From: Frankia sp. AgB1.9
GTDB taxonomy: Bacteria; Actinomycetota; Actinomycetes; Frankiales; Frankiaceae
Length of the DNA: 64,000 bases
Assembly (NCBI RefSeq): GCF_016786355.1
Contig: NZ_JADWYX010000006.1
Span: forward strand, 59,494-123,493
Direction: 5' to 3'
Shown here: positions 1 through 9,758 of the stretch, in pieces
Layout of the letters: each line of letters opens with the position of its first letter
How positions within the stretch are numbered: the first letter of the stretch is position 1
Notes under the pieces: model-generated
Database searches by the model: none
Seen by the model: the letters and a program-made list of their open reading frames with translations, nothing else
Told to the model about the DNA's origin: nothing
Program-made: the position numbers and the translations under genes

Positions 1-987
1 CCACCAGCAGGCCAGGCAGCCGCAGAAGAACCAGTGGTGGCGCACGAGCGCGAGAGTCATGAACGTCGGCGAGACCAGCAGGGTGAAGCCGCTGACCGCC
101 TTCTCGATCATCGAGAGCGCCAGGAACGGCCGGCGCCACACCCAGCGCCGCGACAGCGCGCGCAGGTCGGACCGCCAGGTGTTGCGGGCCCAACGCAGCC
201 GTTGCCGGCAGAAGAGCCGCCAGGTGTCCGGGAAGCTGGACCAGACCCTGGCCGAGCGCTGGAGCACGGTCGCGTGGCCCCGCTCCAGCAGCAGCGTGGT
301 CAGCCGCTTGTCGTCGCCGGACATGCACTGGACCCCGAGGAACTTCTCGGTCATGAACTCGTGGGTGACCTCGACGAGCAGCGCGCGCCGGTAGATCGCC
401 GTGCGCCCCGACAGGCAGGACAGCGCGCGGCCCATCACCGACTGGGCCGCGTTCTCGTCGAAGTACCGGCAGTCGAGGAACAGGTCGGTGATCCGCTGCA
501 GGAAACCCCGCGGGTTGTAGACGTTCTGCCGGGTGGCCACCCCACCGACGGCCGGGTCGGCGAACGGTTTGCAGACCTCGGCGGCGACGTCGTCCGCCCA
601 GACCGTGTCGGAGTCGACGAGCGCGACCAGCTCGGTGCTCGCCGCCTCCCAGCCGCGGCGCAGCGCGTCACGTTTCCCCGGGACGTCGGTGACGAGAACG
701 GTCACCGGGAAGTCGGCCGCGATCCGGCGGCACGCGGTGTCGGTGACGTCGATGACGAGGATGACCTCGTCGACGTCGTTCGCCAGCCAGGACGCGAGCG
801 CCCGGGTGAAGACCTCCGGGTCCTCCTGGTAGACGGGCACGACGACGGTCAGCGGTAGCCGCAGGTCGCCGCCCACCGGTCGGTACAGCGCGGCCGGGAT
901 GCGGCGGGCCAGCCAGCACAGCCAACGCACGAGACCGATCGTCCCGAGCGGCAGATAGACGAGGTAGTAACCGATTTCACCCGGCAT
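1..987 (-). CDS. Processive family 2 glycosyltransferase (chitin/hyaluronan synthase type), 3' end outside the window
   Basis: Transfers sugar from a nucleotide sugar to a growing polysaccharide at the membrane. The frame is open from ATG 987 through the left edge, so at least 329 residues are present and the C-terminus is missing. The N-terminus is hydrophobic (GYYLVYLPLGTIGL), followed by the GT-A start LTVVVPVYQED near residue 50, a D-x-D motif in LVDSDTVWADD near residue 120, SGDD near 223 and the QxxRW product/acceptor motif (QRLRW) near 259. A hydrophobic segment begins at the cut (FTLLVSPTFMTLALV). QxxRW plus flanking membrane segments is the signature of processive synthases such as hyaluronan, chitin or cellulose-like enzymes; the actual polymer cannot be read. 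It lies 186 bp downstream of lysS on the same strand, separated by hairpins, so it probably has its own promoter. Confidence 0.85.
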   Translation of the reverse strand, partial: MPGEIGYYLVYLPLGTIGLVRWLCWLARRIPAALYRPVGGDLRLPLTVVVPVYQEDPEVFTRALASWLANDVDEVILVIDVTDTACRRIAADFPVTVLVTDVPGKRDALRRGWEAASTELVALVDSDTVWADDVAAEVCKPFADPAVGGVATRQNVYNPRGFLQRITDLFLDCRYFDENAAQSVMGRALSCLSGRTAIYRRALLVEVTHEFMTEKFLGVQCMSGDDKRLTTLLLERGHATVLQRSARVWSSFPDTWRLFCRQRLRWARNTWRSDLRALSRRWVWRRPFLALSMIEKAVSGFTLLVSPTFMTLALVRHHWFFCGCLACWW

Positions 988-1006
988 GATTCCTTGTCCG
1001 GAATAT

Positions 1007-1107
1007 GGCCCGGTGATGCCGGGCACCCTGGGGGCGCCCTGATACTGCCATTTCTTCAGGCGTTTCCCAACTACCGGCGAGCCTGTTTTCCGCCGATAGT
1101 TGGAATC
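1007..1107 (-). terminator. Hairpin region between lysS and the glycosyltransferase
   Basis: Two inverted repeats sit here. At about 1068-1107, CCCAACTACCGGCG faces CCGCCGATAGTTGG with few mismatches. At 1008-1024, GCCCGG faces CCGGGC around a short loop. Reading on the minus strand, lysS ends at 1174 and these hairpins follow within 70-165 nt, so they are candidate transcription terminators. There is no clear U-tract. Confidence 0.4.
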
Positions 1108-1173
1108 TTGCCGGTTATATACATCGCATTCGGCCGTGGCCTCCCGTCAGGGCCGGCCGGAAATAGACCGAAA

Positions 1174-2640
1174 TCAGCTGGCCGGTCCGGGGGCCGGTTC
1201 CGGTTCCGTCGGCTCGGCGCCCTTCGTGCCGCGCATGGACGGGAAGAGGACGACGTCGCGCAATGTCGGAGCATCCGTGATCAGCGCGATGAACCGGTCG
1301 ATACCGAGCCCCAGGCCGGACATGGGCGGCATGCCGTACTCCATCGCCTCGATGAAGTCCTCTTCGAGCATCATCGTCTCGTCGTCGCCGGCCGCGCGCA
1401 GGTCGGCCTGCTCCTCCAGCCGTTCGCGCTGGTCAACCGGGTCGACCAGCTCCGAGTACGCCTTGACGAGCTCCCAGCCGTTCGCGACGACCTGGAACAT
1501 GTCGAGCCGGGTCGGGTCGTCGTCGCTGCGCCGCGCCAGCGGCACCAGCTCCACCGGGTGCCCGACCAGGAAGCACGGCTGGACCAGCTCGGGCCGCACT
1601 GTCTTCTTGTAGAGCAGGTCGACGAGCGCCGCGTACGAGGGCGCCTTGCTGACATCCAGGCCGAACTCGACGCACTTCGTCTTCAACGTCTCGAAGTCGC
1701 GCACGACCCGCAGGTCGATCTTGGTACGACTTTCGACGGCTTCCCGGTAGTCGATGACCGGCCAGTCCGTGCCGAAGTCGAGCTTGGTCCCTTCGTAGGT
1801 GACCGTCCGGGACCCGACCACGTCATCGAGGATCGCCAGGATCAGCTCACGGACGAAGCGCATGTTGTCGTGGTAGTCCCAGTACGCCGCGTACCACTCC
1901 AGCATCGTGAACTCCTGCAGATGCGAGGGGTCGATGCCCTCGTTGCGGAAGTTCCGGCCGATCTCGTAGACGCGGTCGAACGAGCCGGCGACGACCCGCT
2001 TGAGGTAGGTCTCCGGCGAGATGCGCAGGTAGAAGTCCTCGCCCAGCGCGTTGTGCCGGGTGATGAACGGGCGCGCCGCGGCGCCGGAGGCCGCCTCGGT
2101 GAGGACGGGCGTCTCGACCTCGAGGAAGTCGGCGTCGTCGAGGAAGCGCCGGATACGGCTGATCACCCGGGACCTGGTCTGGAACCGCTCCCGTGACACG
2201 GGGTTCGCCAGCAGGTCCAGGTAGCGGCGCCGGTAGCGGGTCTCCACGTCGGCGATGCCGTGCCACTTGTCCGGAAGCGCGCGCACTGCCTTGTTGAGCA
2301 CCGCGAAGTCGGTGGCGCCGACGGTCCGCTCGCCCTTGCGCGTGGTGAAGACGATGCCGGTGACGCCGACGAAGTCGCCGACCTTCACCGAGCTGTGCCA
2401 CTGCTTGAAGGTTTCCTCGCCGAGGTCGTTCTTCGCCAGCGAGATCTGCACCCGGCCGGCCCGGTCCTGGATGGTCCCGAAGACGAGGCCGCCGAACTTG
2501 CGCCACAGCATGAGGCGCCCGGCGACCCGGGCCGGCGTCCCGTCCGGCGCCGCCTGGACGTCCGCCGACGTCAGGTCCGTCTGATACCCGGACCTGGGCA
2601 GCCGTGCCGCCCCGTCGACCGTCGGCTCGTCGGCTGTCAT
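1174..2640 (-). CDS. lysS: Lysyl-tRNA synthetase, class II
   Basis: Charges tRNA-Lys with lysine in the cytoplasm. The 488-residue protein has an N-terminal OB-fold anticodon domain (VAGRLMLWRKFGGLVFG, QISLAKNDLGEE). The class II catalytic core follows, with motif 2 in VYEIGRNFRNEGIDPSHLQE and motif 3 in GLGLGIDRFIALITD near the C-terminus, then the typical end LRDVVLFPSMR. I chose ATG 2640 because AAGGTG lies about 8 nt upstream. A GTG at 2676 would add 12 residues (MTVARCEEGAGS) without a ribosome site. Length is normal for the family. It lies upstream of and divergent from clpC, a common actinobacterial neighbour. Confidence 0.95.
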   Translation of the reverse strand: MTADEPTVDGAARLPRSGYQTDLTSADVQAAPDGTPARVAGRLMLWRKFGGLVFGTIQDRAGRVQISLAKNDLGEETFKQWHSSVKVGDFVGVTGIVFTTRKGERTVGATDFAVLNKAVRALPDKWHGIADVETRYRRRYLDLLANPVSRERFQTRSRVISRIRRFLDDADFLEVETPVLTEAASGAAARPFITRHNALGEDFYLRISPETYLKRVVAGSFDRVYEIGRNFRNEGIDPSHLQEFTMLEWYAAYWDYHDNMRFVRELILAILDDVVGSRTVTYEGTKLDFGTDWPVIDYREAVESRTKIDLRVVRDFETLKTKCVEFGLDVSKAPSYAALVDLLYKKTVRPELVQPCFLVGHPVELVPLARRSDDDPTRLDMFQVVANGWELVKAYSELVDPVDQRERLEEQADLRAAGDDETMMLEEDFIEAMEYGMPPMSGLGLGIDRFIALITDAPTLRDVVLFPSMRGTKGAEPTEPEPAPGPAS

Positions 2641-3308
2641 CGAACCCGCACCTTCTTCACACCGCGCGACCGTCACTCACCGCGCCACCGTCGGAAGCCG
2701 GCCGGCGCCGAGATGGCACGGACGGGCAGCCCCTGGGTCGCGGCCTGGCGACTCCCGGGCGCACCGATGCGCCACGAGGCAACACCCAGCGTACCGATCT
2801 GTGGCTCGGGGCCCGTGCGCCGCCGGGCGGCGCGGAGGGATGCGGAAGCTGGCACCGCCTCGGCACCTGCAAGATCGCCGTTTCCGCCCTCGCATGGCTG
2901 TAATCGCCCGGCGTCTACGACCACTTGAGGGCCAAAACGGCGATCAAGTCACGGACCGACGATGATCACCAGGTCCCCGGCGATCATCGCTGCGTGCGGG
3001 GGCGTCAGTTCCTCGGGCCGGTCGGGTAGGTAGCCGCACGGGCGGGTAGGCCAGCCAGGTGAGCCTGGACCTTTCCGCTCTCGGCGGAACGCCATGCCGG
3101 AATCATGTCTGCTCGGTCACCGTTGCGATGGGCGTCGAGGAAGACGTCTGGACCCATCGGGGCACGACGGCGCTGTCGGCCCTGTCCGCGCCGAGGTGGC
3201 CGGGTTCTGACGGGTAGGTTTCTGTTCGATGCGTGAGGACATGCCTCGGCGGAGCTAGCATGCGGATACCGGCTGTCGTGTGGTCGGTCGCAGCTCGAAG
3301 GAGCGCAC
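2641..3308. other. Divergent intergenic region lysS/clpC
   Basis: 668 bp without a convincing gene. It carries one copy of a 30-bp repeat (2917-2946), an 8-bp inverted repeat CGATGATC/GATCATCG at 2960-2989, and presumably the promoters of lysS and clpC. A TAGCAT hexamer at 3256-3261 could be a -10 for clpC but has no convincing -35. Short open frames here have no recognisable product. Confidence 0.5.
2917..2946 (-). repeat. 30-bp dispersed repeat, copy 1
   Basis: Read on the minus strand it starts TGATCGCCGTTTTGGCCCTC and ends AAGTGGTCGT. It matches, with several substitutions, two copies at 28961-28990 and 29006-29035. It is intergenic, and the other two copies face each other as an imperfect palindrome. 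Confidence 0.65.
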
Positions 3309-5819
3309 ATGTTCGAGAGATTCACCGACCGGGCACGTCGGGTCGTCGTCCTGGCTCAAGAAGAAGCCAGGATGCTCAACCACAACTACATCGGCACCGA
3401 GCACATCCTTCTCGGCCTGATCCACGAGGGCGAGGGTGTCGCGGCGAAGGCGCTGGAGTCGCTGGGGATCTCGCTCGAGGGTGTGCGGTCGCAGGTTGAA
3501 GAGATCATCGGTCAGGGCCAGCAGGCCCCGAGCGGGCACATCCCCTTCACCCCGCGCGCGAAGAAGGTCCTCGAGCTCTCCCTGCGCGAGGCGCTGCAGC
3601 TCGGTCACAACTACATCGGCACCGAGCACATCCTCCTCGGCCTGATCCGCGAGGGTGAGGGCGTCGCCGCCCAGGTGCTGGTCAAGCTCGGCGCCGACCT
3701 CAACCGGGTCCGCCAGCAGGTCATCCAGCTGCTCTCCGGCTACCAGGGCAAGGGCGACCCGGCGACCGCCGGCGCTCCGTCCGAGGGCACGCCGTCGACG
3801 TCGCTGGTGCTCGACCAGTTCGGCCGCAACCTGACCGCGGCCGCCCGCGAGGCCAAACTCGACCCCGTCATCGGGCGCGAGAAGGAAATCGAGCGGGTCA
3901 TGCAGGTCCTGTCCCGCCGGACCAAGAACAACCCGGTCCTGATCGGCGAGCCCGGCGTCGGCAAGACCGCCGTCGTCGAGGGCCTGGCGCAGGCGATCGT
4001 CAAGGGCGAGGTGCCCGAGACGCTCAAGGACAAGCAGCTCTACACGCTGGACCTGGGCGCTCTGGTCGCCGGCTCCCGCTACCGCGGTGACTTCGAGGAG
4101 CGCCTGAAGAAGGTCCTCAAGGAGATCCGCACCCGCGGCGACATCATCCTGTTCATCGACGAGCTGCACACGCTCGTCGGCGCGGGTGCCGCCGAGGGCG
4201 CGATCGACGCCGCGTCGATCCTCAAGCCGATGCTGGCCCGCGGCGAGCTGCAGACGATCGGTGCGACCACGCTCGACGAGTACCGCAAGCACCTGGAGAA
4301 GGACGCCGCGCTGGAGCGCCGCTTCCAGCCGATCCAGGTCGCGGAGCCGTCGGTGGCGCACACCATCGAGATCCTCAAGGGCCTGCGCGACCGGTACGAG
4401 GCACACCACCGTGTCTCGATCACCGACGCCGCCCTGGTCGCCGCCGCGTCGCTGGCCGACCGGTACATCTCGGACCGCTTCCTGCCGGACAAGGCGATCG
4501 ACCTGATCGACGAGGCCGGCTCCCGGATGCGCATCCGCCGGATGACCGCGCCGCCGGACCTGCGCGAGTTCGACGAGCGCATCGCGAACGTCCGCCGGGA
4601 CAAGGAGTCCGCGATCGACGCGCAGGACTTCGAGAAGGCGGCCTCGCTGCGCGACAAGGAAAAGAACCTGATCGCGGACAAGGCCAAGCGCGAGAAGGAG
4701 TGGAAGGCCGGCGACATGGACGTCGTCGCCGAGGTGGGCGACGAGGAGATCGCCGAGGTGCTCGCCATCTGGACGGGCATCCCGGTCTTCAAGCTCACCG
4801 AGGAGGAGACGGCCCGCCTCCTGCGCATGGAGGACGAGCTGCACCGGCGCGTCATCGGCCAGCAGCAGGCCATCAAGGCCGTCTCCCAGGCGATCCGGCG
4901 TACCCGTGCCGGCCTGAAGGACCCGAAGCGCCCAGGCGGCTCGTTCATCTTCGCCGGCCCGTCCGGTGTCGGTAAGACCGAGCTGTCCAAGACGCTGGCC
5001 GAGTTCCTGTTCGGGGACGAGGACGCGCTCATCCAGCTCGACATGTCCGAGTACATGGAGAAGCACACCGTCTCGCGGCTGGTGGGCTCCCCGCCCGGCT
5101 ACGTCGGCTACGAGGAGGGCGGCCAGCTCACCGAGCGGGTGCGCCGCAAGCCGTTCTCCGTGGTCCTCTTCGACGAGGTCGAGAAGGCCCACCCGGACGT
5201 CTTCAACACGCTCCTGCAGATCCTGGAGGACGGTCGCCTGACCGACTCCCAGGGCCGGCTGGTCGACTTCAAGAACACCGTCCTGATCATGACGTCGAAC
5301 CTGGGCACCCGCGACATCTCCAAGGGCCCGGGCATCGGCTTCGCGACCGGTCAGGGCGCGGTCGACTACGAGCGCATGAAGGCCAAGGTCCAGGACGAGC
5401 TCAAGCAGCACTTCCGGCCTGAGTTCCTGAACCGCATCGACGACATCATCGTCTTCCACCAGCTGTCCCAGGACGAGATCATCCAGATCGTCGACCTGAT
5501 GCTGGCGCGGGTCGACTCGCAGCTGAAGAACAAGGACATGGCGCTGGAGCTCACGCCGGCCGCCAAGCAGCTGCTCGCCGTCCGTGGCTACGACCCCGTG
5601 CTGGGCGCCCGGCCGCTGCGCCGGACGATCCAGCGGGAGATCGAGGACGTGCTGTCCGAGAAGATCCTGTACGGCACCCTGAAGCCGGGCGAGATCGTGA
5701 TCGGCGACGTCGAGGGCGACCCCACCGCCGAGGACGCGAAGTTCGTCTTCCGCGGCGAGACCAAGCCCAGCTCGGTCCCGGACACCCCCCCGATCGACCT
5801 CGCCAAGTCCGGCGAATAA
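3309..5819 (+). CDS. clpC: ATP-dependent Clp protease ATPase subunit ClpC
   Basis: AAA+ unfoldase that feeds substrates to the ClpP peptidase. The 836-residue protein shows, in order: two Clp-N repeats (starting [19 protein letters not shown], and the duplicated [13 protein letters not shown]); the first AAA+ domain with Walker A GEPGVGKT near residue 214 and Walker [10 protein letters not shown]; a UVR-type middle segment ([13 protein letters not shown], near 439); and the second AAA+ domain with GPSGVGKT near 550 and [13 protein letters not shown] conserved TSNLG follows in the second domain. The middle coiled coil is short, as in ClpC rather than ClpB. GAAGGAG lies 7 nt before ATG 3309. 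It is monocistronic, followed by a strong hairpin at 5862. Length and motifs are typical. Confidence 0.97.
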   Translation: MFERFTDRARRVVVLAQEEARMLNHNYIGTEHILLGLIHEGEGVAAKALESLGISLEGVRSQVEEIIGQGQQAPSGHIPFTPRAKKVLELSLREALQLGHNYIGTEHILLGLIREGEGVAAQVLVKLGADLNRVRQQVIQLLSGYQGKGDPATAGAPSEGTPSTSLVLDQFGRNLTAAAREAKLDPVIGREKEIERVMQVLSRRTKNNPVLIGEPGVGKTAVVEGLAQAIVKGEVPETLKDKQLYTLDLGALVAGSRYRGDFEERLKKVLKEIRTRGDIILFIDELHTLVGAGAAEGAIDAASILKPMLARGELQTIGATTLDEYRKHLEKDAALERRFQPIQVAEPSVAHTIEILKGLRDRYEAHHRVSITDAALVAAASLADRYISDRFLPDKAIDLIDEAGSRMRIRRMTAPPDLREFDERIANVRRDKESAIDAQDFEKAASLRDKEKNLIADKAKREKEWKAGDMDVVAEVGDEEIAEVLAIWTGIPVFKLTEEETARLLRMEDELHRRVIGQQQAIKAVSQAIRRTRAGLKDPKRPGGSFIFAGPSGVGKTELSKTLAEFLFGDEDALIQLDMSEYMEKHTVSRLVGSPPGYVGYEEGGQLTERVRRKPFSVVLFDEVEKAHPDVFNTLLQILEDGRLTDSQGRLVDFKNTVLIMTSNLGTRDISKGPGIGFATGQGAVDYERMKAKVQDELKQHFRPEFLNRIDDIIVFHQLSQDEIIQIVDLMLARVDSQLKNKDMALELTPAAKQLLAVRGYDPVLGARPLRRTIQREIEDVLSEKILYGTLKPGEIVIGDVEGDPTAEDAKFVFRGETKPSSVPDTPPIDLAKSGE

Positions 5820-5861
5820 GGGCAACTAGCACGACATAAACTGAACAGCAGGGCTCGGGAG

Positions 5862-5889
5862 GGGCGGTCACGGATTCGTGACCGCCCTT
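5862..5889 (+). terminator. Terminator of clpC
   Basis: Perfect 11-bp stem: GGGCGGTCACG (5862-5872), GATT loop, CGTGACCGCCC (5877-5887), then TTCC. It lies 42 nt after the clpC stop. The U-tract is weak, as usual in high-GC actinobacteria. Confidence 0.8.
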
Positions 5890-5938
5890 CCGCACGTCAG
5901 CGCACGAGCACTCGGACACGAACGGGGGGCAAACCGCG

Positions 5939-7546
5939 ATGGCACGACAACCGTCGATGGGTAGCGGAGTTCATCTGACGTTCGGTCCCGATCCCGCCAC
6001 GTCGATGGTCGTCTCCTGGCTGGCCGACGGCGAGCCGGCCGCCAAGGGAGCCGCCGCGGGTCCGGCCGGAGCCCTGTCGGCGCTGCGCCAGGGGCTGCGG
6101 CCACAGCGGCCGGCGGTCCGGTTCGCGCCGGCCGCGCCGGACAGCGCCCCGCTCGACCCGGTCCCCGACGACGACACGACCGAGCGGGCGCACGCGACGA
6201 CGAGCACGTTCCGGGACGCGGCCCGCCGGCGCCACCACGTCCACCACGCCCGGCTCGACGGCCTGCGGCCCGGGACGCGCTACCGGTACACGATCGAGCC
6301 GGCGCCGTCGAACGAGCCCGCCACCGGCGAGTTCCGCACCGCCGCGGCGCCTGGTGACCCGGACGAGGCCTTCACCTTCACCTGTTTCGGTGACCACGGC
6401 ACCGACGAGCCGGACGACCCGTACGGCACCGCCGCGTCCCGCGCGGTCGTCGGCGAGCTCGACCGGCACGACCCGTTGTTCAACCTGGTCATCGGCGACC
6501 TCACCTACGCGAGCCTGCGCCAGGACCCGGCCCAGGCCTGGGCCGACTGGTTCCGGATGATCGCGCCGTCGGCCCGGCGCCGCCCGTGGATGCCGGTCGC
6601 GGGCAACCACGAGAGCGAGCGCGGGATGGGCCGGTTCGGCCTGACGCCGTACCAGGCGTACTTCGCCTCACCGCCCAACGACGCCGGGCCCGACTACGAG
6701 GGCCTCTGGTACGCCTTCACCGTCGGCCGGGCCCGGTTCGTCATGCTCTTCGGCGAGGACGTCTGCTACCAGGACCACGGCGAGGTGTACCTGCACGGCT
6801 TCAGCGAGGGCCGGCAGACCGCCTGGCTGGAGCGCACCCTGCGCGACGCCCGCGCCGACGACGCGATCGACTGGGTGATCGTCGGCGTTCACCAGGTCGC
6901 GATGTCCACCGCCGCCTACCACAACGGCGGCGATCTCGGCCTGCGCGCGGCGTGGCTGCCGCTTTTCGACCGCTACCAGGTCGACCTGGTGCTCTGCGGC
7001 CACGAGCACCACTACGAGCGCACCCAGCCGGTTCGGGGTGTCGTGCCCGGTTCGACCGAGCTGACCCCGCTGCCGGCGGTGACGACCGAGCCCGCCATCG
7101 TGAGCGCCGCTCCCCTGGCGACCGCCCGGCCCGTCGTCGGGTCGCTCGCCGCACGGCCAGCTGGTGGCGAGCTGGAGCGCGCCGAGCTGGAGCGGATCGA
7201 CGCGACCACCGGCACGGTGCACGTCACGATCGGGACGGGCGGCTCGTCGACGCCCAGCACCGAGGCGCTGTTCGACCCGCCCGCGGGCCGGGTGGTCGTC
7301 GAGGCGGAGAAGCGCCCCGGCGCCGGCCGGCGGCGCACCATCTACCGGCTTGAGGCCGCGCCGTGGCTAGCGGCCCGCTCGACCGAGCACCCGTACGCGT
7401 TCGCCGCCCTGCGCGTCGACCCGGGGGAGCCCGGCGGTACCACGACGATCCGCGTAACGGTCCACGACTCGCTCGCGCCCGACGAGCCACCGTTCGACGA
7501 GTTCATGCTGACCCGCCCGCGCGGGGAAGAGGCCGGCTCGGCCTGA
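5939..7546 (+). CDS. Purple acid phosphatase-like metallophosphoesterase
   Basis: Predicted binuclear metallophosphoesterase hydrolysing phosphate esters. The 535-residue protein starts with a fibronectin-III-like purple acid phosphatase N-domain (VHLTFGPDPATSMVVSW; the loop ending LRPGTRYRYTIE). The catalytic domain has the metal-ligand motifs FTCFGDHG (GDxG, near residue 148), GDLTYAS (near 183), VAGNHE (GNHE, near 220), GVHQVA and CGHEHHYERTQPV (GHxH, near 353). An insert of about 100 residues follows GHEHHYERTQP before the end of the domain. There is no signal peptide, so either it is cytoplasmic or export is not Sec-type. Start ATG 5939 is preceded by GGGGGG. Its 3' end faces the deacetylase gene 35 bp away. 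Confidence 0.85.
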   Translation: MARQPSMGSGVHLTFGPDPATSMVVSWLADGEPAAKGAAAGPAGALSALRQGLRPQRPAVRFAPAAPDSAPLDPVPDDDTTERAHATTSTFRDAARRRHHVHHARLDGLRPGTRYRYTIEPAPSNEPATGEFRTAAAPGDPDEAFTFTCFGDHGTDEPDDPYGTAASRAVVGELDRHDPLFNLVIGDLTYASLRQDPAQAWADWFRMIAPSARRRPWMPVAGNHESERGMGRFGLTPYQAYFASPPNDAGPDYEGLWYAFTVGRARFVMLFGEDVCYQDHGEVYLHGFSEGRQTAWLERTLRDARADDAIDWVIVGVHQVAMSTAAYHNGGDLGLRAAWLPLFDRYQVDLVLCGHEHHYERTQPVRGVVPGSTELTPLPAVTTEPAIVSAAPLATARPVVGSLAARPAGGELERAELERIDATTGTVHVTIGTGGSSTPSTEALFDPPAGRVVVEAEKRPGAGRRRTIYRLEAAPWLAARSTEHPYAFAALRVDPGEPGGTTTIRVTVHDSLAPDEPPFDEFMLTRPRGEEAGSA

Positions 7547-7581
7547 CGCCAGGGCGCCCGGAGATCGGCCGGCCACCGGCG

Positions 7582-8394
7582 TCAGTCGCCTGGTTCGGCC
7601 TCGGAATGGCTCCGGGTGGCGATGTGGTGGGCGGCGCGGTAGATCCGCCACGGAGTCCGGGTCCGACGCCGTAGCTGCATCACCGGGCTGTCCTGGCCTT
7701 CGGTGACGAGGCGGCGCATGTCGGCCGGCCGCGTGTCGCCGGTGACGATGAGCCTGCGCACCGCGAACGCATCGCCCGCTCGGGGATGCAGGCCGTAGCC
7801 CACCTCGCAGGCGGAAGCGAAGCCCGCCGCCGCGACCGCCGAGCGGACCGTCCGGGTGTGGTAGCCGAACGGGTAGCAGAAGCTGCGGACCGGGCGGCCC
7901 AGCCGATCCGACAGCAGCCGGCGACTCAACAGGATGTCCGCACGCATGAGATGCGCGGGCATGAGGTCCAGCTCCGCGTGCGCGTGCCCGTGCGACCCCA
8001 CCTCGATCCCCGCCGCCGCGACCTCGGAGATCTCCGGCCAGTCCATGATCCGTAGCTCGGCCTCGCGGTAGCCCGCCATCCACCGAGCACGACGCGCGAC
8101 GTGCGCGGTCGGCACATACAGCGTGGCACCGCAGCCGGCCGCCACCAGCAGCTCGGTCGCGCCGAGGAAGTCGACGAACCCGTCATCGAACGTGACGGCA
8201 ATCGTGCGGTCGTCCGGCTCGTCCAAGGCCGCGGACAGCCCGACCAGCCGGTAGCCCGCGTCCACCAGCGCGCCAAGCTGCTCGGCGAACAGCCCCGGGT
8301 CGACCTGCCAGCGGCGAAACGCGCTGCTCGCCCCCCGCCCGACGCTGTGGTACATCAGCACCGGCAGGTGACCACGGTCAGGCCACGCGGTCAC
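7582..8394 (-). CDS. Polysaccharide deacetylase (NodB-type, carbohydrate esterase 4)
   Basis: Predicted to remove N- or O-acetyl groups from a surface or extracellular polysaccharide. The domain begins at LPVLMYHSV and contains TFDDG (motif 1, metal-binding Asp), SHGHAHAEL (motif 2, metal-binding His pair), and the later SFCYPFGYHTRTVRSAV (motif 3) and EVGYGLHPRAGDAFAVRR. The start is uncertain: GTG 8394 gives 270 residues, while GTG 8409 or an in-frame start up to 8571 would overlap the upstream glycosyltransferase. No start has a clear ribosome site, so translation may be coupled to the upstream gene, which ends at 8435. No signal peptide is visible with this start. The two genes likely form a small polysaccharide-modifying operon. 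Confidence 0.8.
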   Translation of the reverse strand: MTAWPDRGHLPVLMYHSVGRGASSAFRRWQVDPGLFAEQLGALVDAGYRLVGLSAALDEPDDRTIAVTFDDGFVDFLGATELLVAAGCGATLYVPTAHVARRARWMAGYREAELRIMDWPEISEVAAAGIEVGSHGHAHAELDLMPAHLMRADILLSRRLLSDRLGRPVRSFCYPFGYHTRTVRSAVAAAGFASACEVGYGLHPRAGDAFAVRRLIVTGDTRPADMRRLVTEGQDSPVMQLRRRTRTPWRIYRAAHHIATRSHSEAEPGD

Positions 8395-8434
8395 GGCCGG
8401 GCCAGCCACGGCTGGCCAGTCACGGCTGGGCCAG

Positions 8435-9415
8435 TCACGAGGGCTCCGGCTCCGGCACAATCGCTCCGCCACGACGGATGGACAGGAGAGCCGCCCCCGC
8501 GAAGCTGACCACGGTCGTCGCGGAACCCACGAGCAGCAGCAGCGCTCGGCCGGCCGCGGCCGGCCGGCCACGCACCGCCGCCCGAAGACCGCCGAACACG
8601 CCGGACGGGAGGACCCGCAGGAGAAAGTCCCGCTCAGGACCGAGCGACGACTTCCGCCGCTCCGGCTGCCCCACTCCGCGAGCGATCACCCTGAGGAGCG
8701 CCTTCGACCGCCCTTCCTCCCAGCAACGGCGCAGCACATAGCGGGGCGAGCTCCGTCCGCGTGGCACCCGGTGATGGATGACAGCGGCCGGCTCGTACAG
8801 GAAGGTGCCACCCGCGTGCAGACGCTGCGCGCGGATACAGAACTCGGTCTCCTCACACCCCGCGGCGCCCTTCGCCTTGCGGCCCAGCCGGTCGTCGAAA
8901 CCACCGACCTCGTCGAAAAGCGGCCGTCGGAACAGGGCACACCCGCCGAACACGTTGCGGACCGGCTGGCGCGACGACGGCAGGCCCAGATGGCTGCACC
9001 CGACCGTCCACAACAGCTCGTCCGGAAACCAGGCCGGCTGTTTACTCTCCCACGCGGGCAGCGTTCGGCCGCCAACCCCGAGCACGTCCGCGGAACTCGA
9101 CAAGGCCGCCACCAGCGACTCAAGCCAGCCGGGCTCCGCGGTCGCGTCATCGTCCAGGAACGCGACGAAATCCGTCGTCACCGCTCGCAACCCGGTATTG
9201 CGGGCATTGGACAGGCCCGTCCGGCCGCCGGTCGACAGAACCAGCTCGTCACCACCACGGTCGTGCAGCTTCTTCAGCAGCTCGTCATCACCGTCGACGA
9301 CCACGACGACCTGGTCGGGCATCCGGGTCTGTGCGCGCAACGACTCGAGCGCGGCTACCAACAGCGTGAACCGCGCCACCAGATGACTACAGACGACGAC
9401 ACTCACCGTGCTCAC
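8435..9415 (-). CDS. Family 2 glycosyltransferase with C-terminal membrane segment
   Basis: Transfers a sugar onto a glycan or lipid acceptor. The 326-residue protein begins directly in the GT-A fold (VSTVSVVVCSHLVARFTLL), with VVVVDGDDELL, the metal-binding FLDDDATAEPGW near residue 90 and an acceptor-side segment GCEETEFCIRAQ near 190. A hydrophobic stretch near residues 287-310 (ALLLLVGSATTVVSFAGAAL) suggests a single C-terminal membrane anchor. Start GTG 9415 is supported by GGGGGAG 5 nt upstream and by the domain starting there; longer starts (9571) add low-complexity residues. It is transcribed ahead of the deacetylase with 40 bp between stop and the next chosen start. Confidence 0.85.
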   Translation of the reverse strand: MSTVSVVVCSHLVARFTLLVAALESLRAQTRMPDQVVVVVDGDDELLKKLHDRGGDELVLSTGGRTGLSNARNTGLRAVTTDFVAFLDDDATAEPGWLESLVAALSSSADVLGVGGRTLPAWESKQPAWFPDELLWTVGCSHLGLPSSRQPVRNVFGGCALFRRPLFDEVGGFDDRLGRKAKGAAGCEETEFCIRAQRLHAGGTFLYEPAAVIHHRVPRGRSSPRYVLRRCWEEGRSKALLRVIARGVGQPERRKSSLGPERDFLLRVLPSGVFGGLRAAVRGRPAAAGRALLLLVGSATTVVSFAGAALLSIRRGGAIVPEPEPS

Positions 9416-9758
9416 GGCGTCTCCCCCGCAAGCCCGCGACGGCGCGTCGCCGCCGGCTCCCATCGCGCCAGGCCTGTTCCCGCACGTGCAGTCATGGCGC
9501 TGCCTACGCCCCCGTCGTGAATCCCCCGAGCCAGCTCCTCGCCACGACCCCGCGGACACCCAGCGGGGCATCTACGGCGTACGGCGGCGGTACCTGGCAT
9601 TCCCGAGATGACCCTAGCAGCCGATCGCCGCAGCTCCGGGGCGACCGCGCCACCTGACGGCACCGATGAGCGCAGCCGCCGCGCGGCTTCCGGCGGCCGG
9701 AATCCCGCCGCCGGATGGGCGTCCGTGGTCGATTCCCCGGCCGCGCGGCCGGAGGCCG
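9416..9758. other. Gap between PP2C and glycosyltransferase genes, with hairpins
   Basis: 343 bp with no supported gene. On the minus strand, just after the PP2C stop (9759), lies the perfect palindrome CCGGCCGCGCGGCCGG (9737-9752), and further on TCCGGCGG/CCGCCGGA (9689-9715). These probably form the PP2C terminator. The rest should contain the promoter of the glycosyltransferase/deacetylase pair, but I see no clear hexamers. Confidence 0.5.

Noticed and set aside
3225..3300. ClgR operator or clear promoter upstream of clpC
   Set aside because: Expected in actinobacteria, but I could not find a palindrome good enough to the consensus I remember; only a TAGCAT hexamer.
3255..5825. Long open frame antisense to clpC (856 codons)
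   Set aside because: Composition-driven shadow of clpC; the translation is Leu/Asp/Gly/Arg-rich with no motif, and the plus strand is unmistakable clpC.
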